Assembly: GCF_016820655.1 (NCBI RefSeq)
Contig: NZ_WSFT01000037.1
Span: 24,001-88,000 of the forward strand
Length of the DNA stretch: 64,000 bases
DNA from: Anaeromonas frigoriresistens
Lineage (GTDB): Bacteria > Bacillota > Clostridia > Tissierellales > SIT17
Direction: 5' to 3'
Positions 25,935 to 33,738 of this stretch are shown one piece after another. Position 1 is the first letter of the stretch. Every line of letters begins with the position of its first letter. The position numbers and the translations under genes are program-made. The notes beneath the pieces are model-generated. The model was given only the letters and a program-made list of their open reading frames with translations, ran no database searches and was not told where the DNA came from.

Positions 25935-25997
25935 AGTTATTGACATATGCCATTTACATATATAATTATACTCCTTTTATGACATATGTCAATAACT
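25935..25997 (-). promoter_or_regulatory. DUF134-operon promoter with two inverted operator half-elements
   Basis: On the minus strand TTGACA (25992-25987) and TATAAT (25970-25965) are separated by 16 bases, an essentially consensus sigma-A promoter. A 15-base sequence at 25983-25997, covering the -35 region, is repeated exactly inverted at 25935-25949, downstream of the transcript start. Each copy includes TGACATATGYCA, a near or perfect 12-base palindrome. This looks like a repressor acting at two sites on either side of the promoter. Confidence 0.78.
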
Positions 25998-26019
25998 ATT
26001 CTATAATTTTATAAAAAAT

Positions 26020-26049
26020 TAACTCCCTTAATTATAATTAAGGGAGTTA
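26020..26049 (-). terminator. Terminator of the Eis-like GNAT gene
   Basis: A perfect 30-base palindrome (15+15) downstream of the stop at 26109, in an A/T-rich context. It also separates the GNAT gene from the DUF134 promoter. Confidence 0.82.
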
Positions 26050-26108
26050 CAATTCAAACCTATATTAAGTTTTCTTTTATGTTCCATTAAATAATAGAGT
26101 TAAATATT

Positions 26109-27362
26109 TTAAAAATCTGTATAACACACAGGTTTTTGACTATAATAAAATGCTCTATCTAACTCATCTAAATACTCTCCCTTATCTATTTCTACTAACC
26201 CTAGACTCCAAAGTCCTTTTAAACTGGTAGCTCCTAAAAATAGTGAGGAAAAATCACTAATGTCCATTTTAACCGTTACATCAAATTTTTCCTCATCTAA
26301 GATTGCTCTGCCATTCTCAAATTTAACTATTATTTCTTCTTCCTTTTTTGCAATAAATGAATCTTCAATTAAAAACCTTACTCTTATGTTAGCCTTATTA
26401 TAACTTCTATGACTACACTGAATAAAAGCTTCTCTTATATCAAATATTTTATACATTACTCCTACAGCTTGAGTATTTGTCTCTAAATATCCATAGGGTA
26501 TATAATTTAATGAATCATTTCTTGGATCATCAAATAGATAATAGAAATTTTCATCTTCTGTATTAAATATTATTAAATGAACTTGATCATCTTGTTTTCT
26601 CAAAAATCCTAATAATTTCCTAAGTACTTCTGGATTTTCATATACTAATTCTTTCATATATATATTATTTATAGTATAATTTCCTTCCTTGCCATTTAGG
26701 AATTTAAATACTATATATCCCTCAATATTTCCTTCCTTATCATAGCTTCCTATTACCCTATTAAATTCATCCCCAAATATTTGTCTTATCTCATCTCCAA
26801 ACTTCTTCATCATCCCATGAGTCTTCTCTACTACCCTATTATGACAATCCAATATTTTTTCTAATCCATCTTCATTAATATATCTAATATCAGATTCCTT
26901 TCTGTATTCAGGTAATCTTTCAGTAGGTAATCTATATTGATTCATCTTAGTACCAAAACCATAGCCCATTTTTTTATAGAAATCTGGTCTAAAAGGAAGT
27001 AAAAGTCCCAAAGGTACATTTTTATTTTTATAGTGTTTTTCATAAAACTCTAGCATATCTCGAGCCACTTTTTTCTTTTTATGCATTAAATGAACCCCTA
27101 AAAATCCAATACCAGATACTGGAATTATCTTTCCAAAGAAATTCATCTCAAAATCAAATAGGCGCATTACTCCAATCAACTTGTCATTTTCAAACATCCC
27201 ATAGAAGGTAACCACTGAATCGTTCTTTAAAATATCTAATGCTTCTTTTTTATATTTATCCATAGCTTTTTTAGTAAAATCCTTAAAACTTGGGTATGCA
27301 TTAAAAGCAATTTCTGTATATTCATCAATATATTCTTCATTAAGTTTTCTAATTTCTCTCAT
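26109..27362 (-). CDS. Eis-like GNAT N-acetyltransferase
   Basis: 417 residues from ATG 27362, chosen for AAGGAGG at seven bases; a farther in-frame ATG at 27395 lacks one. Three parts are visible: an N-terminal GNAT (Acetyltransf_9) with V-H-L-M-H-K-K-K-K-V-A-R-D-M-L as the CoA motif (about 88-102), a second degenerate GNAT, and a sterol-carrier-like C-terminal domain. This is the layout of Eis-type acetyltransferases. Known members modify aminoglycosides or lysines; the target here is unknown. It is monocistronic. Confidence 0.8.
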   Translation of the reverse strand: MREIRKLNEEYIDEYTEIAFNAYPSFKDFTKKAMDKYKKEALDILKNDSVVTFYGMFENDKLIGVMRLFDFEMNFFGKIIPVSGIGFLGVHLMHKKKKVARDMLEFYEKHYKNKNVPLGLLLPFRPDFYKKMGYGFGTKMNQYRLPTERLPEYRKESDIRYINEDGLEKILDCHNRVVEKTHGMMKKFGDEIRQIFGDEFNRVIGSYDKEGNIEGYIVFKFLNGKEGNYTINNIYMKELVYENPEVLRKLLGFLRKQDDQVHLIIFNTEDENFYYLFDDPRNDSLNYIPYGYLETNTQAVGVMYKIFDIREAFIQCSHRSYNKANIRVRFLIEDSFIAKKEEEIIVKFENGRAILDEEKFDVTVKMDISDFSSLFLGATSLKGLWSLGLVEIDKGEYLDELDRAFYYSQKPVCYTDF

Positions 27363-27521
27363 ACTAATCCTCCTTATTAATTTGTAATAAAACACTATTA
27401 TATTTATTATTCTAATCTACTTATACCCTCACTATTAAGTTCAATAAATATTTTTATATACCTTCTATTTTCACAATACAAACTAACACAAACTATAATT
27501 TTTAGTGAATTTTTCTGTGGC

Positions 27522-27563
27522 GTGACTGCAATCACATCATAATTTTTAAGAATAGTCTATTAT
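27522..27563 (+). promoter_or_regulatory. Crp/Fnr-type site and -10 element upstream of the DUF2249 gene
   Basis: GTGA-CTGCAA-TCAC (27522-27535), flanked by A on the right as in TCACA, is a Crp/Fnr-family consensus palindrome. A TATTAT -10 element is at 27558-27563, giving a start near 27570 and placing the palindrome centre at -41.5, the class II activator position. The sequence also fits HcpR-type regulators. Confidence 0.6.
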
Positions 27564-27618
27564 ATCTGTATACAGTAAAAAGTAATATTCATATATAACA
27601 ATTAGGAGGAGATTTAAC

Positions 27619-27852
27619 ATGTCACAATTCGCTGCCCAGGTGAATGCACCTAAATATGAACCTAAAGATAAACATAGAGTTATTTTTGAAACATTCCATA
27701 GTTTAGATAAGGGAGAAAAAATGGAACTTATTAATGATCATGACCCTCGTCCTCTACATTATCAACTAATGGCAGAGTATACTGATCAATTTGAATGGGA
27801 GTACTTAGAAGAAGGCCCAGAAATATGGCGAGTTTCTATAGGAAAGAAATAG
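27619..27852 (+). CDS. DUF2249 domain-containing protein
   Basis: 77 residues with the DUF2249 signature H-x-x-x-D-x-L-x-x-G-E, here H-S-L-D-K-G-E-K-M-E-L, then N-D-H-D-P-R-P-L-H-Y-Q-L and W-E-Y-L-E-E-G-P-E-I-W-R-V. DUF2249 proteins often accompany oxygen- and nitric-oxide-responsive genes, and some are fused to hemerythrin domains. The N-terminal 20 residues are a short extension. The start follows AGGAGGAG. It is preceded by a Crp/Fnr-type site at activator spacing, so induction under oxygen limitation or nitrosative stress is plausible. Confidence 0.88.
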   Translation: MSQFAAQVNAPKYEPKDKHRVIFETFHSLDKGEKMELINDHDPRPLHYQLMAEYTDQFEWEYLEEGPEIWRVSIGKK

Positions 27853-27914
27853 CATTGTCACATTATATTTTCTTTAGAATAATATATATTGAAAATATAT
27901 AAAGAGGTGATATT

Positions 27915-28226
27915 ATGAATTATCCTTATAGCCCTATGAATAGATATGAAGATGATTATAGATATGATAGATATCCAAGTATGCAAAAACCTATGCAGGT
28001 TTCTAATGTAGATCCTTATGTGGTAGCTGCCCTAATGACCTTAAAAGGTAAAAAGTTAGTTGTGGAAACAGTGAGAGGATCCCTTCATGGTAGACTTTTA
28101 GATATTAAACCTGATCATATTGTTATTGGTGAAAGTTCTGATGATTCGAGATTCTTTATACGAATTGCAGAAATTGTACACATTATGCCAGATATTAATA
28201 ACGATTGTGATCCTAGATATAGATAA
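27915..28226 (+). CDS. DUF2642 (YuzF-like) protein
   Basis: 103 residues. A tyrosine/proline-rich N-terminal 30 residues (M-N-Y-P-Y-S-P-M) leads to a small LSm-like domain (L-K-G-K-K-L-V-V-E-T-V-R-G-S, I-K-P-D-H-I-V-I, F-I-R-I-A-E-I-V-H-I-M) that matches DUF2642. In Bacilli and Clostridia such proteins are often spore-associated; here that is inference. The start follows AAAGAGGTG. It is 62 bases after the DUF2249 stop, possibly co-transcribed. Confidence 0.7.
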   Translation: MNYPYSPMNRYEDDYRYDRYPSMQKPMQVSNVDPYVVAALMTLKGKKLVVETVRGSLHGRLLDIKPDHIVIGESSDDSRFFIRIAEIVHIMPDINNDCDPRYR

Positions 28227-28236
28227 CAATATTTTT

Positions 28237-28276
28237 CATAAAATTAAACCCTAGATATCTAGGGTTTAATTTTATG
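28237..28276 (+). terminator. Terminator after the DUF2642 gene
   Basis: A perfect 40-base palindrome (20+20) with T-run flanks, 10 bases past the stop. The following 28277-28522 contains three copies of ACCCTTYTA and no other recognisable element. Confidence 0.85.
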
Positions 28277-28522
28277 AATTTTTTATAAGGTGTTTAACAA
28301 TTTCTATTCTATTATGATTTTCTAAAAATTTAGATATTTAATGTAATATAACTTTAATAATACCCTTCTAAAACAGCCTATTTTACCATAAAAATACCCT
28401 TTTAACCTAAATTTTGTTATCTAATATTACAATTAAATTACAAAAACCCTTTTATTTAGTCCATCTATACTATATAATAGATAAAGAAAGATAATTAATA
28501 ATTTTAAGGGGAGGCGTATTAG

Positions 28523-29581
28523 GTGGTTTTAAAAAAGTACAGTGCTAAAGGTATGATTTATACCCTTACATTAATAGGAGTATTAACCTTTTCTAATGTT
28601 CCAGCTTATGCAGATTTAGGTGATCAAGTACTAAGAAAAGGAATGCGTAATAATGATGTAATGGTACTACAACAACATCTGGAGGATCTAGGTCACTTCA
28701 ACTATCATATGACCACTACATACTTTGGAAATGTTACATTAAACGCAGTTAAAGATTTCCAAAGAGCAAATGGATTAGTGGTAGATGGATACTTTGGTCC
28801 AAATTCATATAAAGCTTTAATGAATAAAGTAAGTGGTTCTCCTAGAAAAGAACCAGCAAATAGATCTTCTGAACCAAAGCCTGCACCAGCTCCTAAGACT
28901 ACTAATAGCTCAGCTTCTAGTTTAAGCTATACTAGACTTCTTAAGAGAGGTGTCACAGGACAAGACGTACAAAACTTACAACAAGCTCTTAAACAATTAG
29001 GGCATTTTGATTTTTATAAAACTACAACTTATTTTGGAAGTATTACTACAGATTCAGTAATGTCTTTCCAACGATCTCAAGGTATTCAAGTTGATGGACT
29101 TGCTGGTCCTAATACTATTAGAACAATAAATAATGCATTAGGTAATACTAATTCTGCTCCTAGCACACCTGCACCTAAAGAGAATACAAGCAGTGAAAGT
29201 AATGGTAGAGAAAATATTACAAATAATATCATAAATGCAGCTAAAAGTTATGTAGGAGTACCTTATAGATATGGTGGAACTAGTTCATCTGGATTTGACT
29301 GTTCAGGATTTACTCAAGTTGTATATGATAAATACGGCATAAATATACCTCGTAGTTCCTCAGCTCAAGCTTCTGTAGGTACAAAAATAAGTAAATCTGA
29401 TTTACAACCAGGAGATTTAGTTATCTTTAGTGGTACTTATAAAGCAGGACCTAGTCATACAGGTATATATTTAGGAAATAATGAGTTCATAAGTGCTACT
29501 TCTTCTAAAGGTGTTGCTATTGTAAGTTTGAGTAATAGCTACTGGAATTCCCATTATTCATACGGTAGAAGAGTATATTAA
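28523..29581 (+). CDS. Secreted C40 (NlpC/P60) peptidase with two peptidoglycan-binding domains
   Basis: 352 residues. A signal peptide spans about 1-31 (hydrophobic I-Y-T-L-T-L-I-G-V-L-T-F, then Y-A-D). Two PG_binding_1 domains (about 34-92 and 140-198) are joined by Pro/Ser-rich linkers. The C-terminal NlpC/P60 domain (about 230-352) has the catalytic Cys in G-F-D-C-S-G-F and His in G-P-S-H-T-G-I-Y. It cleaves D-glutamyl-meso-diaminopimelate bonds outside the cell. The start is GTG 28523 behind AAGGGGAGG. It may serve growth or germination; it is monocistronic. Confidence 0.9.
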   Translation: MVLKKYSAKGMIYTLTLIGVLTFSNVPAYADLGDQVLRKGMRNNDVMVLQQHLEDLGHFNYHMTTTYFGNVTLNAVKDFQRANGLVVDGYFGPNSYKALMNKVSGSPRKEPANRSSEPKPAPAPKTTNSSASSLSYTRLLKRGVTGQDVQNLQQALKQLGHFDFYKTTTYFGSITTDSVMSFQRSQGIQVDGLAGPNTIRTINNALGNTNSAPSTPAPKENTSSESNGRENITNNIINAAKSYVGVPYRYGGTSSSGFDCSGFTQVVYDKYGINIPRSSSAQASVGTKISKSDLQPGDLVIFSGTYKAGPSHTGIYLGNNEFISATSSKGVAIVSLSNSYWNSHYSYGRRVY

Positions 29582-29586
29582 TTAAA

Positions 29587-29638
29587 AACACATAAAAAAT
29601 AGTGAAGCAATTAATTGCTTCACTATTTTTTATGTGTT
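29587..29638. terminator. Perfect 52-base palindromic terminator after the C40 peptidase gene
   Basis: 26+26 exact inverted repeat directly after the stop, with T-rich flanks on both strands; it lies between convergent genes and can serve both. Confidence 0.88.
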
Positions 29639-29655
29639 AATTATATTTTATCCCT

Positions 29656-30180
29656 TCATACTATATCTATAAACTTGATCCTTGTTATCTTAACTACTTT
29701 TATAACTACATTATGAACAACTACTGTTATAAAGATATTAGTTATGGAAGTAGGAATAACTATAGTAGCAAAAAGAAGATTAAATGGAGCAGGAAGCCCC
29801 ACCATAAATAATGCTACTGCTAAAAAAACTGTTCCACTTACCATAGTGCCAATAAAGGATATTATACCTATAGTTATTACATTAAATTTAGCTTTACTAT
29901 AAATCATTATTAAACCATATACTACTAAAGATGTTACAATCTTATCTATAATATTAGCAATTTGACCACCAGGAAAAGTAGTAGTCATTGCTGTTATTAT
30001 ACCCCCTAGCAAAGCTGTTAGAAGAGTGCTTTTAAAATCCTTATTAATAATCAGAGCCACAAACATAAATGATAACATAAAATCAAATTTCATACTTCCT
30101 AGTGCTCCAGGTACAACTTGATGCATAATAAATCCTATAGCTAATAATAATGCAGTTAATATATTTTTTCTTAAGTCCAT
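29656..30180 (-). CDS. Tryptophan transporter (TrpP-like)
   Basis: 174 residues with five or six hydrophobic helices, the compact fold of the TrpP family of tryptophan importers. Family-typical text includes F-x-M-H-Q-V-V-P near 18-24 and I-A-N-I-I-D-K-I-V-T-S near 74-84. The start follows AATTAGGGAG. The gene is preceded by a T-box leader whose specifier triplet is UGG, independently pointing to tryptophan. It is expected to be induced when charged tRNA-Trp falls. Confidence 0.82.
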   Translation of the reverse strand: MDLRKNILTALLLAIGFIMHQVVPGALGSMKFDFMLSFMFVALIINKDFKSTLLTALLGGIITAMTTTFPGGQIANIIDKIVTSLVVYGLIMIYSKAKFNVITIGIISFIGTMVSGTVFLAVALFMVGLPAPFNLLFATIVIPTSITNIFITVVVHNVVIKVVKITRIKFIDIV

Positions 30181-30286
30181 AAAAAATTTCTCCCTAATTT
30201 TTATTTTGTTTTGCCAATGAATTTCATCTGATTCATAAGTTCAAGTCATATCTTTTGCACCTCCTTCTAAAATTTTAAAAATAAAA

Positions 30287-30564
30287 AACCCTTCATCCCT
30301 AAAATAAGGGACGAAAGGTTACTTCCGCGATACCACCCAGATTAGATAGCAAAACTATCTCTCTTATCAGATACAGAGAATAGAATCTCGATATCCTGTT
30401 TCTATAACGGGAAACCCCCGACACCAACTACTCTCCCCTAAGGATTTGATTGAGCACCTCATAGGACCATTCATCAAATATTCTATATCGGACTCACACC
30501 AACTCCGATTCGCTGAAATAGAAAATAATTTAATTACTATTCCTAATCAAAGACTTTAAGTATT
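30287..30564 (-). ncRNA. T-box riboswitch, tryptophan specifier
   Basis: The minus-strand leader has all T-box landmarks: the AGCGA / GGUG / stem I apical block near 30514-30490, specifier U-G-G at 30469-30467 in G-A-A-U-G-G-U-C-C, the T-box core U-G-G-G-U-G-G-U-A-U-C-G-C-G-G at 30339-30325, and an intrinsic terminator (30320-30287: stem ending A-A-G-G-G-U-U and a U run). It lies directly upstream of the TrpP-like gene. Uncharged tRNA-Trp would pair and let transcription through. Confidence 0.93.
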
Positions 30565-30570
30565 TTAAAT

Positions 30571-30599
30571 ATTCTAACATTTCAAAATGTTAAAGTCAA
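30571..30599 (-). promoter_or_regulatory. Promoter of the trp T-box transcript with a palindrome in its spacer
   Basis: TTGACT (30599-30594), 17-base spacer and TAGAAT (30576-30571) on the minus strand. TAACATTT-CA-AAATGTTA (30575-30592) fills the spacer, an 8-bp inverted repeat that could bind a regulator in addition to the T-box. Confidence 0.62.
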
Positions 30600-30722
30600 T
30601 AATTTTCTATGGTATCTTAGGGTATTAATATATATAAGAAGAATAAAAGCCTAAACTATAAGTAAAATAATATTATTCAATTAAATTTTAAATAAATCTT
30701 CATATAAGGTGGTGTATATAAT

Positions 30723-31103
30723 ATGGAAATTAAAGAAGGAGTTATGGTCCCTCTAGGTTATGGTAAATTTGCTCGTTCCGATAAAATCATCAGTTTAGAG
30801 CGTATTGAGAATGACCGAGGTCCTGGTAGGAGAACAATCGTACATGTGGAAGAAAATAAATCTCCAATAATAGCTTCTAGAACTGAAAATTCAATTCTAG
30901 AAGAAATGGTAGAAATGCCCAGAAGTGAATTAGAAGCTTCTGCTGCCTTAGAACTACTATATGACATTAAAGACGACATTCAACAAATCGGTCCAATGCT
31001 TAGAAAGAGCATAAAAAAAGAAGCAAAATTTGATCTTGAGAAAATAGAAAAACGTATAAATGAGATTCTTCTACATGAAATAGATCAAGATGAAATGCAT
31101 TAA
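30723..31103 (+). CDS. RemA-like (DUF370-related) protein
   Basis: 126 residues. The first 55 resemble the RemA/DUF370 matrix-gene regulator: L-G-Y-G-K-F-A-R-S-D-K-I-I-S-L, then G-R-R-T-I-V-H-V, then P-I-I-A-S-R-T-E-N-S-I. RemA proteins bind DNA as ring-shaped oligomers. The C-terminal 65 residues are an added charged helical segment (K-K-E-A-K-F-D-L-E-K-I-E-K-R) not seen in classical RemA. The resemblance is partial. The start is behind AAGGTGG at 30723. Confidence 0.5.
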   Translation: MEIKEGVMVPLGYGKFARSDKIISLERIENDRGPGRRTIVHVEENKSPIIASRTENSILEEMVEMPRSELEASAALELLYDIKDDIQQIGPMLRKSIKKEAKFDLEKIEKRINEILLHEIDQDEMH

Positions 31104-31138
31104 TTGAAAACACTAAAAAAGCATTAGAATATAACCAT

Positions 31139-31179
31139 AAAGAAAATACTCTTAATATGTTATTAAGAGTATTTTCTTT
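31139..31179 (+). terminator. Terminator after the RemA-like gene
   Basis: A 19-bp stem (31139-31157 with 31161-31179) with a three-base loop, followed by A/T-rich sequence; placed after the stop at 31103. Confidence 0.8.
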
Positions 31180-31180
31180 A

Positions 31181-31447
31181 TCATACGAATGTAATCGCTT
31201 GTTTATACTTTGTTTTTAAAGCAATTCCTTTCCCTTCACTATAATTCTTGATATATTTTCCAAAAAATCTATTGCTAATAAGCCAATTATAAAACTTTTT
31301 TGATCCCCTTATATAACAAGCTGCTGCTAATAATAGAAATGGTGTTGTAGGTAATAGAAGGAGAAAAATTCCTATAACTCCAAGAATTACTGATAATGTT
31401 CCTATGAAAACTAATATTCCTTTTATAATAAAGAGGTTTAGCTCTAT
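31181..31447 (-). pseudogene. Decayed DUF454 (YbaN-like) gene, lacking start and C-terminus
   Basis: The minus-strand frame between a TAA (31448-31450) and TGA (31181) reads L-N-L-F-I-I-K-G-I-L-V-F-I-G, L-G-V-I-G-I-F, L-L-P-T-T-P-F-L-L-L-A-A-A-C-Y, and S-N-R-F-F-G-K-Y-I-K-N-Y. It matches the DUF454 inner-membrane family, including its L-P-T-T-P-F-x-L-L-A-A motif. There is no ATG, GTG or TTG in the open frame, and the second half with its last helix is missing. It lies between two plus-strand genes. Confidence 0.72.
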
Positions 31448-31553
31448 TTATGTTTCCATACAAAAATGATAGTCTTACTTTGTTATGAATTTAATTATTT
31501 TTACAACAAATCTTCTAACCTATTGTGATAAAATTATAACAGGAGGTGGGAAT

Positions 31554-32264
31554 ATGAATATTTTAGTAGCTGAGGATGAAGGGGACATCCGTGAGTTGAT
31601 AGTAGACCAATTAAAAAGTGAAGGATACACTGTATATCCAGCAAAAAATGGTATTGAAGCCTTAGAAATTTTTAATAGTGAGGATATAAATTTAGCAATA
31701 TTAGATGTAATGATGCCTAAGTTAGATGGTTTCAATTTACTTAGAAAAATTAGATCTAAAAGCTATATACCAGTCATATTTTTAACTGCACGAGGTGAAG
31801 AAATGGATAAAGTATTAGGCTTAGAACTAGGAGCTGATGATTATCTTATAAAACCTTTTAGTATTGCAGAGCTTAAAGCTAGAATAAATTCTCAACTTAG
31901 ACGTACAACAATATATAACAGTGAAAGTAAAACTTATAAAGAGTATATTAAATGTGGTGATTTAACCTTAGATAAAGATGCATGTTGTCTATATAAAAAA
32001 GGACAAGAAATTATATTAAATGCAAAAGAATATTTACTATTAAGCTATCTAATGGAGCGCTCTGGCAAGGTATTTACAAAAAAACAGTTATATGAAGCAG
32101 TATGGGAAGAGGATTATTTTTTTGATAACAATACTGTAATGGTACATATCAGTTATATTCGTAATAAAATTGAAGATGATCCTAAAAACCCTCAATACAT
32201 CCAAACTATTCGAGGTATTGGTTACAAATTTTCAAAATCAGAGGTTATAAAAGATGAAGCATAG
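31554..32264 (+). CDS. OmpR-family response regulator
   Basis: 236 residues from ATG 31554, behind AGGAGGTGGG; an upstream in-frame ATG at 31485 lacks a site. The receiver domain has acidic D9/D10-like residues, phospho-acceptor Asp in L-A-I-L-D-V-M-M-P (about 51), Thr in F-L-T-A-R-G and Lys in L-I-K-P-F. The C-terminal Trans_reg_C winged helix has L-M-E-R-S-G-K-V-F-T-K and V-M-V-H-I-S-Y-I-R-N-K-I-E. It overlaps the sensor kinase gene by 11 bases and sits upstream of the S41 peptidase gene. Confidence 0.93.
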   Translation: MNILVAEDEGDIRELIVDQLKSEGYTVYPAKNGIEALEIFNSEDINLAILDVMMPKLDGFNLLRKIRSKSYIPVIFLTARGEEMDKVLGLELGADDYLIKPFSIAELKARINSQLRRTTIYNSESKTYKEYIKCGDLTLDKDACCLYKKGQEIILNAKEYLLLSYLMERSGKVFTKKQLYEAVWEEDYFFDNNTVMVHISYIRNKIEDDPKNPQYIQTIRGIGYKFSKSEVIKDEA

Positions 32265-33654
32265 TATATTTAGAAAACTATTGAAAAATTATATATTAAT
32301 GTTTTTTATATCTACTTTATTAGTGTTTATTGCATATTTTCTTTTGCTATTTGTTGATGGTATCCTAAATAAAGATCTAATAAGTAAAACTTATACAGCT
32401 GAAACCTTAATGAAAGATGATTATAATTCTATTCAGGTAGGAGAAGTAATAAAGAATAACGGAAGTGTACAAGTAGTAACACAAAATTTAAAGGTAATTA
32501 ACCTAGGAGGCACTAAAGGAATAACAAATACTGAGTTGACTACAGAGGAATGGTCTAATTTTTTAATTAATTCCCAAAGGAAAGAAAATAATTATAATTA
32601 TAGTATAGAGTACAATGAATCCCAGGATTTCTGGTTGGTTGTAACTTTTCCAGTATCTTTACGTATTTTCTTTGGAATTGTAACCAACGAAGAAATTATG
32701 TCATCAGATTTTGTCAGAGTTCTTTCAATAATTCTTTCTATTATTATTATATATATAGTAATGCTAGTTATAAGCACTTCCATTTATGCCAAGATATCAT
32801 CTGCTAATTTTATTAAACCCTTAAGAGAATTATGTAAGAGTACGAAAAATTTAGCTCAAGGAGATTATAAAGAAAGAGTAAATCTACATTTAACAGCAGA
32901 ATTCGCTGAGTTACAAAAGAATTTTAATCATCTAGCTAGTCAATTAGAAGTTCAAAAGAAATTTAGAGAAGAATCAGAAAGCTTAAGAAAACAAATGATT
33001 CTAGATGTATCTCATGATTTAAAGAATCCATTATCTAGCATTCTAGGATATTCAGAATTGTGCTTAGAGAATAATGTGAATAGCACACAAAAACAGAAAT
33101 ATCTAGAAATCATATATAATAATAGTTTAAGAGCAAATGGATTAATTACGGACTTATTTCATCTATCTAAAATAGATAGCCCAGACTTCAAGCTTTCTTT
33201 ACAAAAAGTTGATATAGGAGAATTTTTAAGAGAAAAAATCTCTGATTCACTTCCTTTATTAGAAGAAAGTGAATTTCAATGGGATTTTAACATTCCTGAG
33301 AAAGAAATTATTTTAAGTATAGATCCTCAACAGATGGATAGAGTATTCTTTAATCTATTCACAAATTCAATTAAGTATAACTCTAAAGGAACTACCCTAT
33401 CAGTAAGTCTATCTAAACAAAAGGATACTGTAAGTATAGTTGTTGCTGACAATGGTATAGGTATAGATAAGGAATTAGAAAAAGAGATTTTTAAGCCTTT
33501 TGTCCGAGAAGACAAATCAAGAAATTCCCAAACCGGTGGTAGTGGATTGGGTTTAACCATCGTTAAGAAAATAGTAGAAGCTCATAATGGTACTATTACC
33601 CTTCAGACATTTAAAAATGTAGGATGCAAATTCGAAATTATTCTTCCTATTTAA
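32254..33654 (+). CDS. Two-component sensor histidine kinase
   Basis: 466 residues. One membrane helix (about 15-35), an extracellular sensor segment of about 110 residues, a second helix (about 150-175), a HAMP region, the H-box D-V-S-H-D-L-K-N-P with the phospho-His near residue 253, N-box (F-F-N-L-F-T-N-S-I-K-Y-N), and G1/G2 boxes D-N-G-I-G-I-D and G-G-S-G-L-G-L. It phosphorylates the response regulator encoded upstream by an 11-base overlap. Confidence 0.93.
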   Translation: MKHSIFRKLLKNYILMFFISTLLVFIAYFLLLFVDGILNKDLISKTYTAETLMKDDYNSIQVGEVIKNNGSVQVVTQNLKVINLGGTKGITNTELTTEEWSNFLINSQRKENNYNYSIEYNESQDFWLVVTFPVSLRIFFGIVTNEEIMSSDFVRVLSIILSIIIIYIVMLVISTSIYAKISSANFIKPLRELCKSTKNLAQGDYKERVNLHLTAEFAELQKNFNHLASQLEVQKKFREESESLRKQMILDVSHDLKNPLSSILGYSELCLENNVNSTQKQKYLEIIYNNSLRANGLITDLFHLSKIDSPDFKLSLQKVDIGEFLREKISDSLPLLEESEFQWDFNIPEKEIILSIDPQQMDRVFFNLFTNSIKYNSKGTTLSVSLSKQKDTVSIVVADNGIGIDKELEKEIFKPFVREDKSRNSQTGGSGLGLTIVKKIVEAHNGTITLQTFKNVGCKFEIILPI

Positions 33655-33738
33655 GATAGATTTAAGATTTAGATAAGTTCCTTTTAATTTTACTCTGCTA
33701 AAATCTATAGTAGATGATTAAAAGGAGGAGATATTATC

